DNA of 41,672 nucleotides from Bacteroidales bacterium (GCA_004557185.1 SFEP01000012.1:1-41672); one strand, 5' to 3'; shown: positions 7,750-15,607, counted from the stretch's first letter. The notes: generated from the letters alone by a model not told the origin. Made by a program: numbers and translations.

Positions 7750-8280
7750 TTACTCGCCGCAGACCTTCACCACGCAGGGTTTGCGCGGCTTGGCGGGTGC
7801 AGGTTCGCCTTCGGGGAAGCCCAGTGCCAGGTTGCCGATGCCTTCGTATTCGCCCTCCACGCCGAGTTGGCGCAGCCAGTCCTGCCATTCGGACAACTCG
7901 AAGGTTTCGCGGCAGCGGTTTATCCAGCAGGAGCCCAGCCCCAGGCTGTGGGCTGCCAGCATCATGTTGCCCAGCATGAGTGTGCCGTCGTACACGTGGT
8001 TAGGGTTCTCTTTGAGGCTCAGCACCACCAGGTAGACGGGGGCGCCGTAGAAAGGGTCGGCCTGCGGATGTGCCTGGAATTGGGCATTCACGCTGCGCAT
8101 GCGTTCCATGATGGCGGGGTCGGTGACCTCGACCACGAGCCAGGGCTGCTTGCTCTTGCCCGATGCGGCGTAGGTGCCTGCTTCGATGACTTGGTCGATG
8201 AGTTCCTGAGGCACGGCCTGTGCCTTGAATTTGCGCACGCTGCGGCGCGTCTTGATGGCTTCAAGTACGGGATTTTGCAT
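7750..8280 (-). CDS. Nitroreductase-family FMN oxidoreductase
   Basis: A 176-residue protein of the nitroreductase fold, predicted to be a cytoplasmic FMN-dependent NAD(P)H oxidoreductase. The N-terminal AIKTRRSVRKF is the phosphate-binding Arg cluster. It is followed by IEAGTYAASGKSKQPWLVVE, a substrate and cofactor contact region, and then LGNMMLAAHSLGLGSCWINR, the canonical mid-domain helix. Length is normal for the compact single-domain group. The physiological substrate cannot be read from sequence. Upstream lies a tandem pair of 71-nt elements rather than a recognisable promoter. The gap to lnb downstream is about 200 nt and contains the lnb promoter, so the two are probably separate transcripts. 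Confidence 0.93.
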   Translation of the reverse strand: MQNPVLEAIKTRRSVRKFKAQAVPQELIDQVIEAGTYAASGKSKQPWLVVEVTDPAIMERMRSVNAQFQAHPQADPFYGAPVYLVVLSLKENPNHVYDGTLMLGNMMLAAHSLGLGSCWINRCRETFELSEWQDWLRQLGVEGEYEGIGNLALGFPEGEPAPAKPRKPCVVKVCGE

Positions 8281-8301
8281 AGTGTGTGTGGGTGAAAATG
8301 A

Positions 8302-8469
8302 ACCTTTTCGTTAAGCCAAATGAGCAGCGCCAAAGCTGACAGGCTTTGAGCGATGCCATGGCGAGAAAAGGTCGGATGAAATCCAACCTTTTTGTTAAGC
8401 CAAATGAGCAACGCCAAAGCTGACAGGCTTTGAGCGATGCCATGGCGAGAAAAGGTCGGATGAAATCCA
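8302..8469 (-). repeat. 71-nt dispersed element, copies 2 and 3 in tandem
   Basis: Two nearly identical copies (8302-8372 and 8386-8456) are separated by CGGATGAAATCCA, which recurs after copy 3 (8457-8469), so the tandem period is 84 nt. Relative to the copies at 780 and 24585 they lie on the minus strand. Each has ACCTTTT/AAAAGGT ends and the hairpin CAAAGC-CTGTCA-GCTTTG (element orientation). The pair sits between the nitroreductase start and the protease 3' end. Conceptual translation gives low-value 'proteins' with phrases such as RPFLAMASLKACQLWRCSF; these should not be annotated as genes. Confidence 0.9.
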
Positions 8470-8480
8470 AGGATGATAAT

Positions 8481-8519
8481 CACAAGCCCCGTGCGGACGT
8501 TCTCCGCGCGGGGCTTGTG
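8481..8519 (-). terminator. Stem-loop downstream of the S8 protease
   Basis: CACAAGCCCCGTGCGGA (8481-8497) pairs with TCCGCGCGGGGCTTGTG (8503-8519) with one mismatch around a 5-nt loop. It lies about 20 nt beyond the protease stop codon. After the stem on the minus strand comes ATTATCATCC, only weakly U-rich. Confidence 0.75.
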
Positions 8520-8539
8520 GGGAAATGGGGGAGGTGGGG

Positions 8540-10663
8540 TTAGCGTACCACGCGGCGCGTCACGATACCGTTGGTGGTGTTTACCTTGAACACGTACACG
8601 CCGGGAGCGTAGGTCGAGAGGTCTACCTTGTGTTCCTGTCCGGCACCCAGGTTGTGCAGTGTGCTGCGTGAGATGAGCGTGCCGTTGAGGCTGTACACCT
8701 GTATGTCGGCAAAGTCTTCGTTGCTGTTGAAGAGAACCTTCCACTCGTTGGCCTGCTTCTGCAGCGTGACGGGTGCTTCGCTGTTGGTGACGTTCTGAAT
8801 GTCAGTCTTCATGAGCAGTGCCATCTTCAAGCCCTCGTAGGCGTCAATCTTGCCGTAGCCGGCGTCATAGTTCCAACCGTTTTCGTCGGCTGTGCCCGTC
8901 TTGCTGTCGCGTCGGCTGGTGGCTTTGAGAATGTCGAGCACCTGCTGGTAGTTGAGCGTGGGGTTAGCCTGCAGCCACAGGGCAATGACACCCGTCACGG
9001 CGGGGCAGGCCATCGACGTGCCGCTCATCACGCCGTAGTAGTACTTCTTGGTGCCCGAGGTGGCCACGTCGGTGATGTCGTAGTCGCTGGTGCTGAACTC
9101 CTTGGCATATTGCGAGAAGGCCGACTGTATGCAACCGCCGGGAGCGATAACGGCAGGCTTCGGGCTGTTGCCCAGCCACGGGCCACGCGATGAGAAGGTG
9201 CTCACGCCATACTGTTCGCCAATGCTGGGGAGCGTGAAGGAGCCGCCCGAGTTGTAGGAGGTGTAGCGTGTGGCAATGTTGTAGGAGCCTACGCCGATGG
9301 CACTGGGCACAGAGGCTGCGCCTTCGCCCACGTCATAGAGGTTGTCGCCCTTGAGCGTGTTGAGCGTGGTGCGCTTGGCAAAGTTGCAGGGGTAGGTGGT
9401 TTGGTCGGCCCAAGCGTGGAAGCTGTAGCCCTGCGTGCCCGTCACTTCGAGCATCAGGTAGCAAGTGCCGGCGGTCGACTTGCCCATGACTTCGGCCAGG
9501 TAGGTGGCGATGCCCAGCAGGCGCACATATTGCTTTTTGTTGTAGTTGTTGATGCCGTAGCTGTAGGTGCAACCGGCCTGGCGCAACTGCGTCTCGGTGG
9601 GATAGAACTTCTTGGCGCTGGTATAGAGCACGGGTTTCACCGTGAGGTGCGACACGCCGTCGGTGGCGTCGCTCCAGAGTTCGCACGCAGCCATCTTGTC
9701 GGGGTTGAGCGAGGTGTCGGGCACAGGCAGTAGGTACACCGTTTCGTCGCCCGTGAACGAGTAGCCCACGTGGTGCTCCGAGTCACCCGAGTTACCCATG
9801 GCACCCACCAAGATGCCGCCGTCGGTCGAGAGGCCGTCCATCGTGCGGTCGTAGGCCGTGGTGCCGTCGTGCGGACCAAGGGTGGAGCCGAAACTCATGT
9901 TGATGACCCAAGGCTGTCCCTGCTTCTCGGCATACGACTTGATGGCCTTGGCAATGTTCATGATGTCTGATTCGACGAAGGTGCTGCCGCCAAACACCAG
10001 GTCGGCGCCTGGGGCCATGCCGTGCAGGGTGTGGCCGTTCACCACGCTGCCGGCGGCAATGTTGGCCACGTGTGTGGCGTGTCCGTTGTCGTCGTAGCTG
10101 TCGTGGGTGCTGGGCACGGTGCTCGTCAGTTGCAGGCCGTTCCACACGCGCTTCACCCTGTTCTGAAAGGCGATGTGCTTGTATTCGAAGCCCTGGTCGA
10201 TGATGCCCACCACCACGCCGGTGCCGTCGTAGGGGGTGTCGAGGCCGGTGCCGGCCTGCACCTTTTCAGCGCCCACGTCGGTGCGTGAGCCCGAGAGCAG
10301 GGGCTTCATCTGTCGCGCAGCGTTGACGTAGAGCACGTCGTCCTGTTCGCCAAGCAGGTTGACGAAGGTGGGCGGCACGGTGGCGGTCACCGTTTCGCCG
10401 TTGATGCTCTGTGCCTCGTAGCCATGGCTGGTAATATAGTCGGCCACGGCCTGTGCGTCAGCGCAGGTAATGACAAGGGGGAGCTTTCCGTCAGCCGTTT
10501 GTGTGGTTGTGCTCAACGTGCGCATCAGTGTGCCTTGGGCGGGTTGGATAAGGGCATCCAAAGCCTGATCCCATTTGCGTCCTGTGGGATAAAAGGCCGA
10601 TTGGGCCAGAGCCGACGCAGAAACCAGTGCCGCGCACCCGGCCAAGAGTAATGTTTTCTTCAT
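8540..10663 (-). CDS. Secreted subtilisin-like (S8) serine protease with T9SS sorting domain
   Basis: The 707-residue protein starts at the ATG at 10661-10663, which opens a clear signal peptide (MKKTLLLAGCAALVSASALA-Q); a longer frame upstream runs through the promoter. The S8 triad is visible: Asp of VVVGIIDQGFEYKH (about 156), His of NGHATHVANIAAG (about 195), and Ser of GVMSGTSMACPAVTGV (about 550). A propeptide-like region precedes the catalytic domain and a roughly 150-residue insert separates His and Ser. The C-terminus (from about 640) is a type A T9SS domain: IQVYSLNGTLI, then DLSTYAPGVYVFKV and VTRRVVR. It should therefore cross the outer membrane by the Por system and be released or anchored at the surface. 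It is divergent from the AraC-type regulator, with its own promoter at 10762-10794 and a stem-loop after the stop. Confidence 0.95.
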   Translation of the reverse strand: MKKTLLLAGCAALVSASALAQSAFYPTGRKWDQALDALIQPAQGTLMRTLSTTTQTADGKLPLVITCADAQAVADYITSHGYEAQSINGETVTATVPPTFVNLLGEQDDVLYVNAARQMKPLLSGSRTDVGAEKVQAGTGLDTPYDGTGVVVGIIDQGFEYKHIAFQNRVKRVWNGLQLTSTVPSTHDSYDDNGHATHVANIAAGSVVNGHTLHGMAPGADLVFGGSTFVESDIMNIAKAIKSYAEKQGQPWVINMSFGSTLGPHDGTTAYDRTMDGLSTDGGILVGAMGNSGDSEHHVGYSFTGDETVYLLPVPDTSLNPDKMAACELWSDATDGVSHLTVKPVLYTSAKKFYPTETQLRQAGCTYSYGINNYNKKQYVRLLGIATYLAEVMGKSTAGTCYLMLEVTGTQGYSFHAWADQTTYPCNFAKRTTLNTLKGDNLYDVGEGAASVPSAIGVGSYNIATRYTSYNSGGSFTLPSIGEQYGVSTFSSRGPWLGNSPKPAVIAPGGCIQSAFSQYAKEFSTSDYDITDVATSGTKKYYYGVMSGTSMACPAVTGVIALWLQANPTLNYQQVLDILKATSRRDSKTGTADENGWNYDAGYGKIDAYEGLKMALLMKTDIQNVTNSEAPVTLQKQANEWKVLFNSNEDFADIQVYSLNGTLISRSTLHNLGAGQEHKVDLSTYAPGVYVFKVNTTNGIVTRRVVR

Positions 10664-10761
10664 GGAGAATGTGTGTGGGTAAAATTTTACCTTTTGTGAA
10701 ATGTCAGATGGTTGAACGCTTACTTTGCACCCGCACAGAGTGGGCTCAAAAAGCAAGCGCC

Positions 10762-10794
10762 GCAAATTTACGGCAAACCTTGCAATAAAACAAA
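10762..10794 (-). promoter_or_regulatory. Promoter of the S8 protease
   Basis: On the minus strand, TTTG (10794-10791), 20 nt, then TAAATTTGC (10770-10762): a full consensus match. Transcription should begin near 10755, giving a leader of about 90 nt. The leader contains the perfect palindrome GGTAAAATTTTACC at 10678-10691, 14 nt before the ATG, which could be a hairpin or an operator. The divergent gap 10664-10995 otherwise holds only the start region of the AraC-type gene. Confidence 0.75.
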
Positions 10795-10970
10795 TGTTTG
10801 AACAAAATAGCCTTATTCAATCCTCGGTTTTTAACAAGTGTAATGAAATGGCTTTGCCTGGAGGCGCTGTGTATGCCAAAAGGGGTGGTTGCCTGTCATA
10901 CGTGCACCGCGGCTTGTGCCTGTGCCACAGGTTCGCGGCGCCGAGGCACGGCGTTTCAGCACATTTTGGT

Positions 10971-10979
10971 TACATTTGC
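10971..10979 (+). promoter_or_regulatory. -7 box of the AraC-type regulator
   Basis: TACATTTGC matches TAnnTTTG. The predicted start lies only about 10 nt before the ATG at 10996, so the leader would be very short. No TTTG sits at the right distance upstream, so the promoter may be weak or activator-dependent. Confidence 0.5.
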
Positions 10980-10995
10980 AGCAGAATTTCACATT

Positions 10996-11466
10996 ATGAC
11001 CGAATCCAAGGCTTCCCAAACGCGCTCCTACCGCACGCGTCTCAAGGCCGAGCGCAGCGACCGGCTTTACCTGCAGGTGTTGCAGCACCTCCTCACAGGC
11101 CACCGCTACCGCGACCCGCATTACACCGCGACCCGTCTGGCCGCCGACCTCCAAACCAACACGCGCTACATTTCGGCCGCCGTGGCCAACAGCACCGGCG
11201 ACAACTTCAATGCGCTCGTCAACAGTCTGCGGGTGCGCGATGCTTGCCGCATGCTCTCGCAAGCCCGTTTCGACCGCTACACCGTCGAGGAGGTGGGCCT
11301 CATGGCTGGCTTCTCCTCGCGCCAAGCCTTCTACCTCGCCTTCAGTCGCCGCTACCAGGTCACCCCGCTGGCCTATCGCCGCGAGGCGCACGCCGCCCAG
11401 GCTGCCCAGGCCGCGGGTAAGGCTAAGGGCAAGTCGCCGCGCAAGGCAGCGCCCAAGGCCGAATAG
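10996..11466 (+). CDS. Small AraC-type helix-turn-helix regulator
   Basis: A 156-residue protein that is essentially only the AraC DNA-binding domain. The region about 20-130 contains both helix-turn-helix halves: YTATRLAADLQTNTRYISAA for the first, and YTVEEVGLMAGFSSRQAFYL followed by FSRRYQVTPLAYRRE for the second and the signature end. No sensor domain precedes it. The C-terminal tail is Ala/Lys-rich (AQAAGKAKGKSPRKAAPKAE) and probably binds DNA non-specifically or is disordered. Stand-alone domains of this kind are common in Bacteroidales. The ATG at 10996 was chosen because the -7 box lies directly upstream; the longer frame has no family similarity. It is 52 nt ahead of the UPF0597 gene on the same strand and may regulate it or the divergent protease; neither is shown. 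Confidence 0.85.
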   Translation: MTESKASQTRSYRTRLKAERSDRLYLQVLQHLLTGHRYRDPHYTATRLAADLQTNTRYISAAVANSTGDNFNALVNSLRVRDACRMLSQARFDRYTVEEVGLMAGFSSRQAFYLAFSRRYQVTPLAYRREAHAAQAAQAAGKAKGKSPRKAAPKAE

Positions 11467-11518
11467 TACAGAACCTACGTTCGCTTTTCCTTCCCCTTTT
11501 TATTCTACCTCACTCCAC

Positions 11519-12880
11519 ATGACATCCCAAGCCTCCCTGCGCGCCACTGCCGCGTGCAACTACAGCCGCCCCGAGCATCAAGCCGAGGCGCAGTGCATCA
11601 CCCAACTGGTGAAACACTGGGTGGTGCCCGCCATTGGCTGCACCGAGCCCATCTGTGTGGCACTTGCCGTGAGCAAGGCCACCGAACTGCTTGGCACCGT
11701 GCCTCAACGCATCGAGGCGTTGCTGAGCGCCAACATCCTGAAAAACGCTATGGGCGTGGGCATTCCCGGCACGGGCATGGTGGGCCTGCCCATTGCCATG
11801 GCCCTCGGAGCCCTCATAGGCAAGTCGGACTACGGACTCGAAGTGCTGCGCGACTGCACCCCGCAAGCTGTGGAGCAGGGGCAGCAAATGATTGACAGCG
11901 GCGCGGTGGACATACGCCTTAAGGAAGATGCCCCCGACAAACTCTACGTAGAGGTGCATGCCTACGATGCCGAAGGGCATCAAGCCACCGTGGTCATAGC
12001 CCGCGAACACACCCATTATATATATATGGCGTGTAACGGCGAAACCTTGCTCGACGCGCCACTCAGCGGCAGCCCCCAGCCTGAGGCCGACAGCAGCGAG
12101 GCACCCGCCACACCCCAGCTCACGCTGCGCAAGGTGTGGGACTATGCCATGACGATGCCCCTCGAGGAAATAGAGTTTATCAATGAGGCTGCCCGCATCA
12201 ACGTGGAGGCTGCGCGCCGCTCGCTTGAGGGCAACTACGGCCACTGCTTGGGCAAGGCCCTGTCGCGTCCGCTGGGGCGTGGCATCATGGGCGACAACAT
12301 TTTCTCGCACATCCTCTCGGCCACGTCGAGCGCCTGCGACGCCCGCATGGCTGGCGCCATGATTCCCGTGATGAGCAACTCGGGCTCGGGCAACCAGGGC
12401 ATCTGCGCCACGAACCCCGTGGCCGTCTTTGCCCGCGAAAACCACAATACGGCCGAGGAGACCACCCGCGCCCTCATGCTCTCACACCTCACGGCCATCT
12501 ACATCAAGCTCCACTTGGGCACGCTCTCGGCACTCTGCGGCTGCGTAGTGGCCAGCACGGGCAGCAGTTGCGGCATCACCTACCTTATGGGTGGGGGCTA
12601 TGAGCAGGTGACCTATGCCGTAAAAAACATGATTGCCAACCTCACGGGCATGATTTGCGACGGCGCCAAACCCTCGTGCGCGCTCAAGCTCACCAGCGGT
12701 GTGAGCACCGCCGTGCTCTCGGCCATGCTCGCCATGCAGGGCAACTGCGTGTCGAGCGTCGAGGGCATCATCGACGATGACGTGGACCAGAGCATACGCA
12801 ACCTCGTGAGCATCGGTGCCGACGCCATGAACGAAACCGACCGCCGTGTGGTGGAAATCATGACGCACTGCGTCTGCTGA
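11519..12880 (+). CDS. cyuA: UPF0597 / L-cysteine desulfidase-family protein
   Basis: A 453-residue protein of the UPF0597 (YhaM/CyuA) family, related to the alpha domain of iron-sulfur L-serine dehydratases. Characterised relatives split L-cysteine into pyruvate, ammonia and sulfide using a [4Fe-4S] cluster. Conserved landmarks are PAIGCTEPICVALA near residue 38, SNSGSGNQGICATNPV near 285, and TGMICDGAKPSCALK near 377, which supply the likely cluster cysteines. The ATG at 11519 was chosen because the family N-terminus follows directly; the longer frame overlaps the AraC-type gene in another phase. It follows that gene by 52 nt, so an operon is likely. No dedicated cysteine transporter is next to it. 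The substrate could be another amino acid, since only a few members have been tested. Confidence 0.88.
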   Translation: MTSQASLRATAACNYSRPEHQAEAQCITQLVKHWVVPAIGCTEPICVALAVSKATELLGTVPQRIEALLSANILKNAMGVGIPGTGMVGLPIAMALGALIGKSDYGLEVLRDCTPQAVEQGQQMIDSGAVDIRLKEDAPDKLYVEVHAYDAEGHQATVVIAREHTHYIYMACNGETLLDAPLSGSPQPEADSSEAPATPQLTLRKVWDYAMTMPLEEIEFINEAARINVEAARRSLEGNYGHCLGKALSRPLGRGIMGDNIFSHILSATSSACDARMAGAMIPVMSNSGSGNQGICATNPVAVFARENHNTAEETTRALMLSHLTAIYIKLHLGTLSALCGCVVASTGSSCGITYLMGGGYEQVTYAVKNMIANLTGMICDGAKPSCALKLTSGVSTAVLSAMLAMQGNCVSSVEGIIDDDVDQSIRNLVSIGADAMNETDRRVVEIMTHCVC

Positions 12881-13105
12881 ACACGCTGCCCGCTGCCACC
12901 CCGAGCGACAGCCCTGCACACTCCACAGCCCCCTGCTGCCCGGCAGGCTGGCTACGAGCATCCCCGTCCCTTGCGGCCCTGCCACCCCGTGGCGCAGCTG
13001 TGAGGGGCGGGGACTTTGTGTGGCATGTATGCTGCTTCGTGCTTTCTGCCCTGCCTGCCGCCATGCCGCCCTGCGGGAAAACCCTGCGGCGAACGGGTGT
13101 TGCGC

Positions 13106-13193
13106 GTTGCCCACGGCCGTGTGCAACGTTGTCCGCGGCCGTGTGCAACGTCATCCGCGGCCGTGGGCAACGTCATCCACGGCCGTGGGCAAC
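13106..13193. repeat. Array of four 22-nt palindromic units (array B)
   Basis: Four units of exactly 22 nt begin at 13106, 13128, 13150 and 13172. Each starts GTTG or GTCA, has the core CACGGCCGTG or CGCGGCCGTG, and ends GCAAC. The first unit is a palindrome except for one mismatched pair. The array lies in the convergent gap between the UPF0597 gene and ettA. A second array with the same consensus, unit length and unit number is at 34030-34117. There are no unique spacers, so it is not a CRISPR. Confidence 0.9.
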
Positions 13194-13219
13194 CTATGAC
13201 GGGGCATCGGGGCACAGCA

Positions 13220-13263
13220 AAGCCCGTTTCCGTGCGGGTGGCGTGCCTTAGGGAAACGGGCTT
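13220..13263. terminator. Stem-loop in the convergent gap
   Basis: AAGCCCGTTTCC (13220-13231) pairs perfectly with GGAAACGGGCTT (13252-13263) around a 20-nt loop. Lying between convergent genes, it could end transcripts from either side. No long U-tract follows on either strand. The rest of the gap 12881-13437 holds array B, the shared 20-mer and a second inverted repeat at 13390-13427; the first 220 nt after the UPF0597 stop show nothing recognisable. Confidence 0.6.
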
Positions 13264-13275
13264 GCGTGTCAGTAT

Positions 13276-13295
13276 GACGGTGTGTCATCATGGCC
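13276..13295. repeat. Second copy of the 20-mer at 257-276
   Basis: Identical over 20 bases to 257-276, in the same orientation. It sits between the stem-loop at 13220-13263 and the ettA 3' end. Confidence 0.6.
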
Positions 13296-13389
13296 AATCT
13301 GCTTCGTGGCTATCGGCATTCGGGCTTGGTCATGTACTTCAGTACACTCCCTGCGCCCTCAGCCTCAGCGCCTTGCATCTTAGCCATTC

Positions 13390-13427
13390 TGACGCACCTT
13401 CGAGTGCGCGTCAAAATTTGCATTTTG
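13390..13427 (-). terminator. Paired inverted repeats just after ettA
   Basis: TGACGC (13390-13395) pairs with GCGTCA (13408-13413). Partly overlapping it, CAAAAT (13412-13417) pairs with ATTTTG (13422-13427). Both fall within 50 nt of the ettA stop codon. They could form alternative hairpins in the 3' end of the ettA message. Confidence 0.45.
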
Positions 13428-13437
13428 ACACACCCTC

Positions 13438-15132
13438 TTAGTCGTCGAGCTTGCGGTAGCGTATGCGTTTGGGCTCCTCAATGCCGAGGCGCTTGGCCTT
13501 GTTGGCCTCGTAGTCGGTGTAGGAACCTTCGAAGAAGAACACCTGGCCGTTGCCCTCGAAGGCAAGAATGTGGGTGCAGATGCGGTCGAGGAACCAGCGG
13601 TCGTGGCTGATGACCACGGCGCAGCCGGCAAAGGCTTCGAGACCCTCCTCGAGGGCGCGCAGCGTGTTTACGTCGATGTCGTTGGTCGGTTCGTCGAGCA
13701 GCAGCACGTTGCCCTCCTGCTTCAGCGCCAGTGCCAGTTGCAGGCGGTTACGTTCACCGCCCGAGAGCACACCGCACTTCTTTTCCTGGTCGGCACCGGC
13801 AAAGTTGAAGCGGCTGAGGTAGGCACGTGCATTCACGTCGCGGCCTCCCATACGCATGAGTTCGGTGCCGCCCGAAATGACCTCGTAGACGGTTTTCTCG
13901 GGGTCGATGTCCTTGTGCTGCTGGTCCACGTAGGCCAGTTTCACCGTTTCGCCGCACGTAAAGGTGCCGTGGTCGGGCTGGTCGAGGCCCATGATGAGGC
14001 GGAACAGGGTGGTTTTGCCCACGCCGTTAGGACCAATGACGCCGATGATGCCGGCGGGCGGCAGGGTGAAGTTGAGGTCGGAGTAGAGCACCTTGTCGCC
14101 GAACGACTTGGCCACGTGCTCGGCCTCGATGACCTTGTTGCCCAGGCGCGGGCCGTTGGGGATGAAGATTTCGAGGTGCTGCTCCTTTTCCTTCTGATCC
14201 TCGTTGAGCAGGCGGTCGTAGGAGTTGAGGCGTGCCTTACCCTTGGCCTGGCGTGCCTTGGGTGCCATGCGCACCCATTCCAGTTCGCGCTGCAGCGTTT
14301 TGCGGCGCTTGCTGGCCACCTTTTCCTCCTGCTCCATGCGCTTCGTTTTCTGGTCGAGCCACGAGGAGTAGTTGCCTTTCCATGGAATGCCCTCACCGCG
14401 GTCGAGTTCGAGAATCCAGCCCGCCACGTCGTCGAGGAAGTAGCGGTCGTGCGTCACGGCAATCACCGTGCCCTCATACTGGTTGAGGTGCTGTTCGAGC
14501 CAGTCGATGCTCTCGGCGTCGAGGTGGTTGGTAGGTTCGTCGAGCAGCAGCACGTCGGGCTTCTGCAGCAGCAGGCGGCACAGGGCCACGCGGCGGCGCT
14601 CACCGCCCGAGAGATGGGCGGCTTTCTGGTCGGCCGGCGGGCAGCGCAGGGCGTCCATGGCGCGGTCGAGGCGCGAGTCGAGGTTCCACGCATCGGTGGC
14701 ATCGAGAATGTCCTGCAACTCACCCTGACGGGCGAAGAGGGCGTTCATCTTGTCCTCGTTTTCGTAGTATTCGGGCAAACCGAACTTCTGGTTGATTTCC
14801 TCGTATTCGGCCAGCGCATCGACCACGTGCTGCACGCCCTCCTGCACAATTTCGCGCACGGTCTTGTCGTCGTCGAGGTGTGGGTCCTGCGGCAGGTAAC
14901 CCACGGTGTAGCCGGGCGAGAATACCACTTCGCCCTGGTAGTCGTTGTCGAGGCCGGCAATGATTTTCATCAGCGTCGACTTACCCGAGCCGTTCAGACC
15001 GATGATGCCGATTTTTGCGCCGTAGAAAAAGCTGAGGTAGATGTCTTTGAGAACTTGCTTGTTGTTCTGCTTGATGGTCTTTGAGAGTCCGACCATCGAA
15101 AAAATGATTTTCTTGTCGTCGACGGTAGCCAT
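13438..15132 (-). CDS. ettA: ABC-F protein EttA (energy-dependent translational throttle)
   Basis: A soluble tandem ABC ATPase of 564 residues, close to the 555 of E. coli EttA. It binds the ribosomal E site and gates the first elongation step according to ATP level. Domain 1 has GIIGLNGSGKSTLMKIIAGL, signature LSGGERRRVALCRLL and LLLDEPTNHLDAESIDWLEQ. The inter-domain linker is charged (KRMEQEEKVASKRRKTLQRE). Domain 2 has GVIGPNGVGKTTLFRLIMGL, LSGGERNRLQLALAL and LLLDEPTNDIDVNTLRALEE; the DIDVNTLRALE wording is characteristic of EttA. There are no membrane segments. The start at 15130-15132 (MATVDDKKIIF) overlaps the stop of the META-domain gene by one base (TAATG), implying translational coupling. 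Confidence 0.96.
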   Translation of the reverse strand: MATVDDKKIIFSMVGLSKTIKQNNKQVLKDIYLSFFYGAKIGIIGLNGSGKSTLMKIIAGLDNDYQGEVVFSPGYTVGYLPQDPHLDDDKTVREIVQEGVQHVVDALAEYEEINQKFGLPEYYENEDKMNALFARQGELQDILDATDAWNLDSRLDRAMDALRCPPADQKAAHLSGGERRRVALCRLLLQKPDVLLLDEPTNHLDAESIDWLEQHLNQYEGTVIAVTHDRYFLDDVAGWILELDRGEGIPWKGNYSSWLDQKTKRMEQEEKVASKRRKTLQRELEWVRMAPKARQAKGKARLNSYDRLLNEDQKEKEQHLEIFIPNGPRLGNKVIEAEHVAKSFGDKVLYSDLNFTLPPAGIIGVIGPNGVGKTTLFRLIMGLDQPDHGTFTCGETVKLAYVDQQHKDIDPEKTVYEVISGGTELMRMGGRDVNARAYLSRFNFAGADQEKKCGVLSGGERNRLQLALALKQEGNVLLLDEPTNDIDVNTLRALEEGLEAFAGCAVVISHDRWFLDRICTHILAFEGNGQVFFFEGSYTDYEANKAKRLGIEEPKRIRYRKLDD

Positions 15133-15542
15133 TATTCTTTGGTTAGAGTGATGAGCGTACGGCCTGCGCTGTCGCTCAGCCACATGTGGTTATTGTTGAT
15201 GCGCAAGCGGCTTACGCGTCCCAGTGCCTGTAAGAAGGGGGCTTCGTAAGGCGAGTCAGGGCAGAGCATGCGGGTGGAGGCGAGGCGCGCCATGTTGATT
15301 TTGCCCATGACAAATGACTTGGCATTGAGCGCGCCCGTCAGGCGGTTGCAGCCCGTGTAGCCGTACATTTGCGACTGCGCGGTGTTGAAGCCCAGATAAG
15401 GCGTGCGCTCGGAGGGTGTGATTTTCATGCCCTCAAGATCGGTGACGTTCCATTTGCCTTCGAGGTTCTCCACCGTACGGTTGCTGGAACACGAGAGGCT
15501 AAGGCCCAGGAGGGCAGGAGCAAGGAATTTGAGAAACTTCAT
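15132..15542 (-). CDS. META-domain lipoprotein (HslJ-like)
   Basis: A 136-residue protein with a lipoprotein signal (MKFLKFLAPALLGLSLS-C, lipobox LSLSC, Cys at 18) followed by one META domain: LEGKWNVTDLEGMKI, YLGFNTAQSQMYGYTGCNRL, then MLCPDSPYEAPFLQAL. The GYTGCNRL and STRMLC phrases are the family hallmarks. Members such as E. coli HslJ are linked to stress or novobiocin tolerance, but no biochemical activity is established. It should be an outer-membrane or periplasmic lipoprotein and hence a possible substrate of Lnb at 6307-7548. It overlaps ettA by one nucleotide, a tight pairing of an envelope lipoprotein with a translation factor. Confidence 0.92.
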   Translation of the reverse strand: MKFLKFLAPALLGLSLSCSSNRTVENLEGKWNVTDLEGMKITPSERTPYLGFNTAQSQMYGYTGCNRLTGALNAKSFVMGKINMARLASTRMLCPDSPYEAPFLQALGRVSRLRINNNHMWLSDSAGRTLITLTKE

Positions 15543-15569
15543 GATGTGTGAATACTGGAATATGAATAT

Positions 15570-15607
15570 GGGCAGGCTGCGGGGTATGTGTGCCTGGCAG
15601 CCTGCCC
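15570..15607 (-). terminator. Stem-loop between the FadL-like gene and the META gene
   Basis: GGGCAGGCTGC (15570-15580) pairs perfectly with GCAGCCTGCCC (15597-15607). It lies 31 nt after the stop of the FadL-like gene and about 28 nt before the META start. No U-tract follows, so termination may be partial. Confidence 0.65.

Noticed and set aside
8088..8744. Protein of 218 codons on the minus strand with repeated HPTFSRHGIAQSLSALALLIWL
   Set aside because: It is a translation of the tandem 71-nt elements plus out-of-frame parts of the nitroreductase and protease. There is no start context or codon signature.
13106..13193. CRISPR array (also considered for 34030-34117 and 24345-24408)
   Set aside because: The units abut with no unique spacers, are only 21-22 nt long and have no cas genes nearby.
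13570..15084. 504-codon plus-strand frame
   Set aside because: Antisense shadow of ettA, whose motifs are complete on the minus strand.
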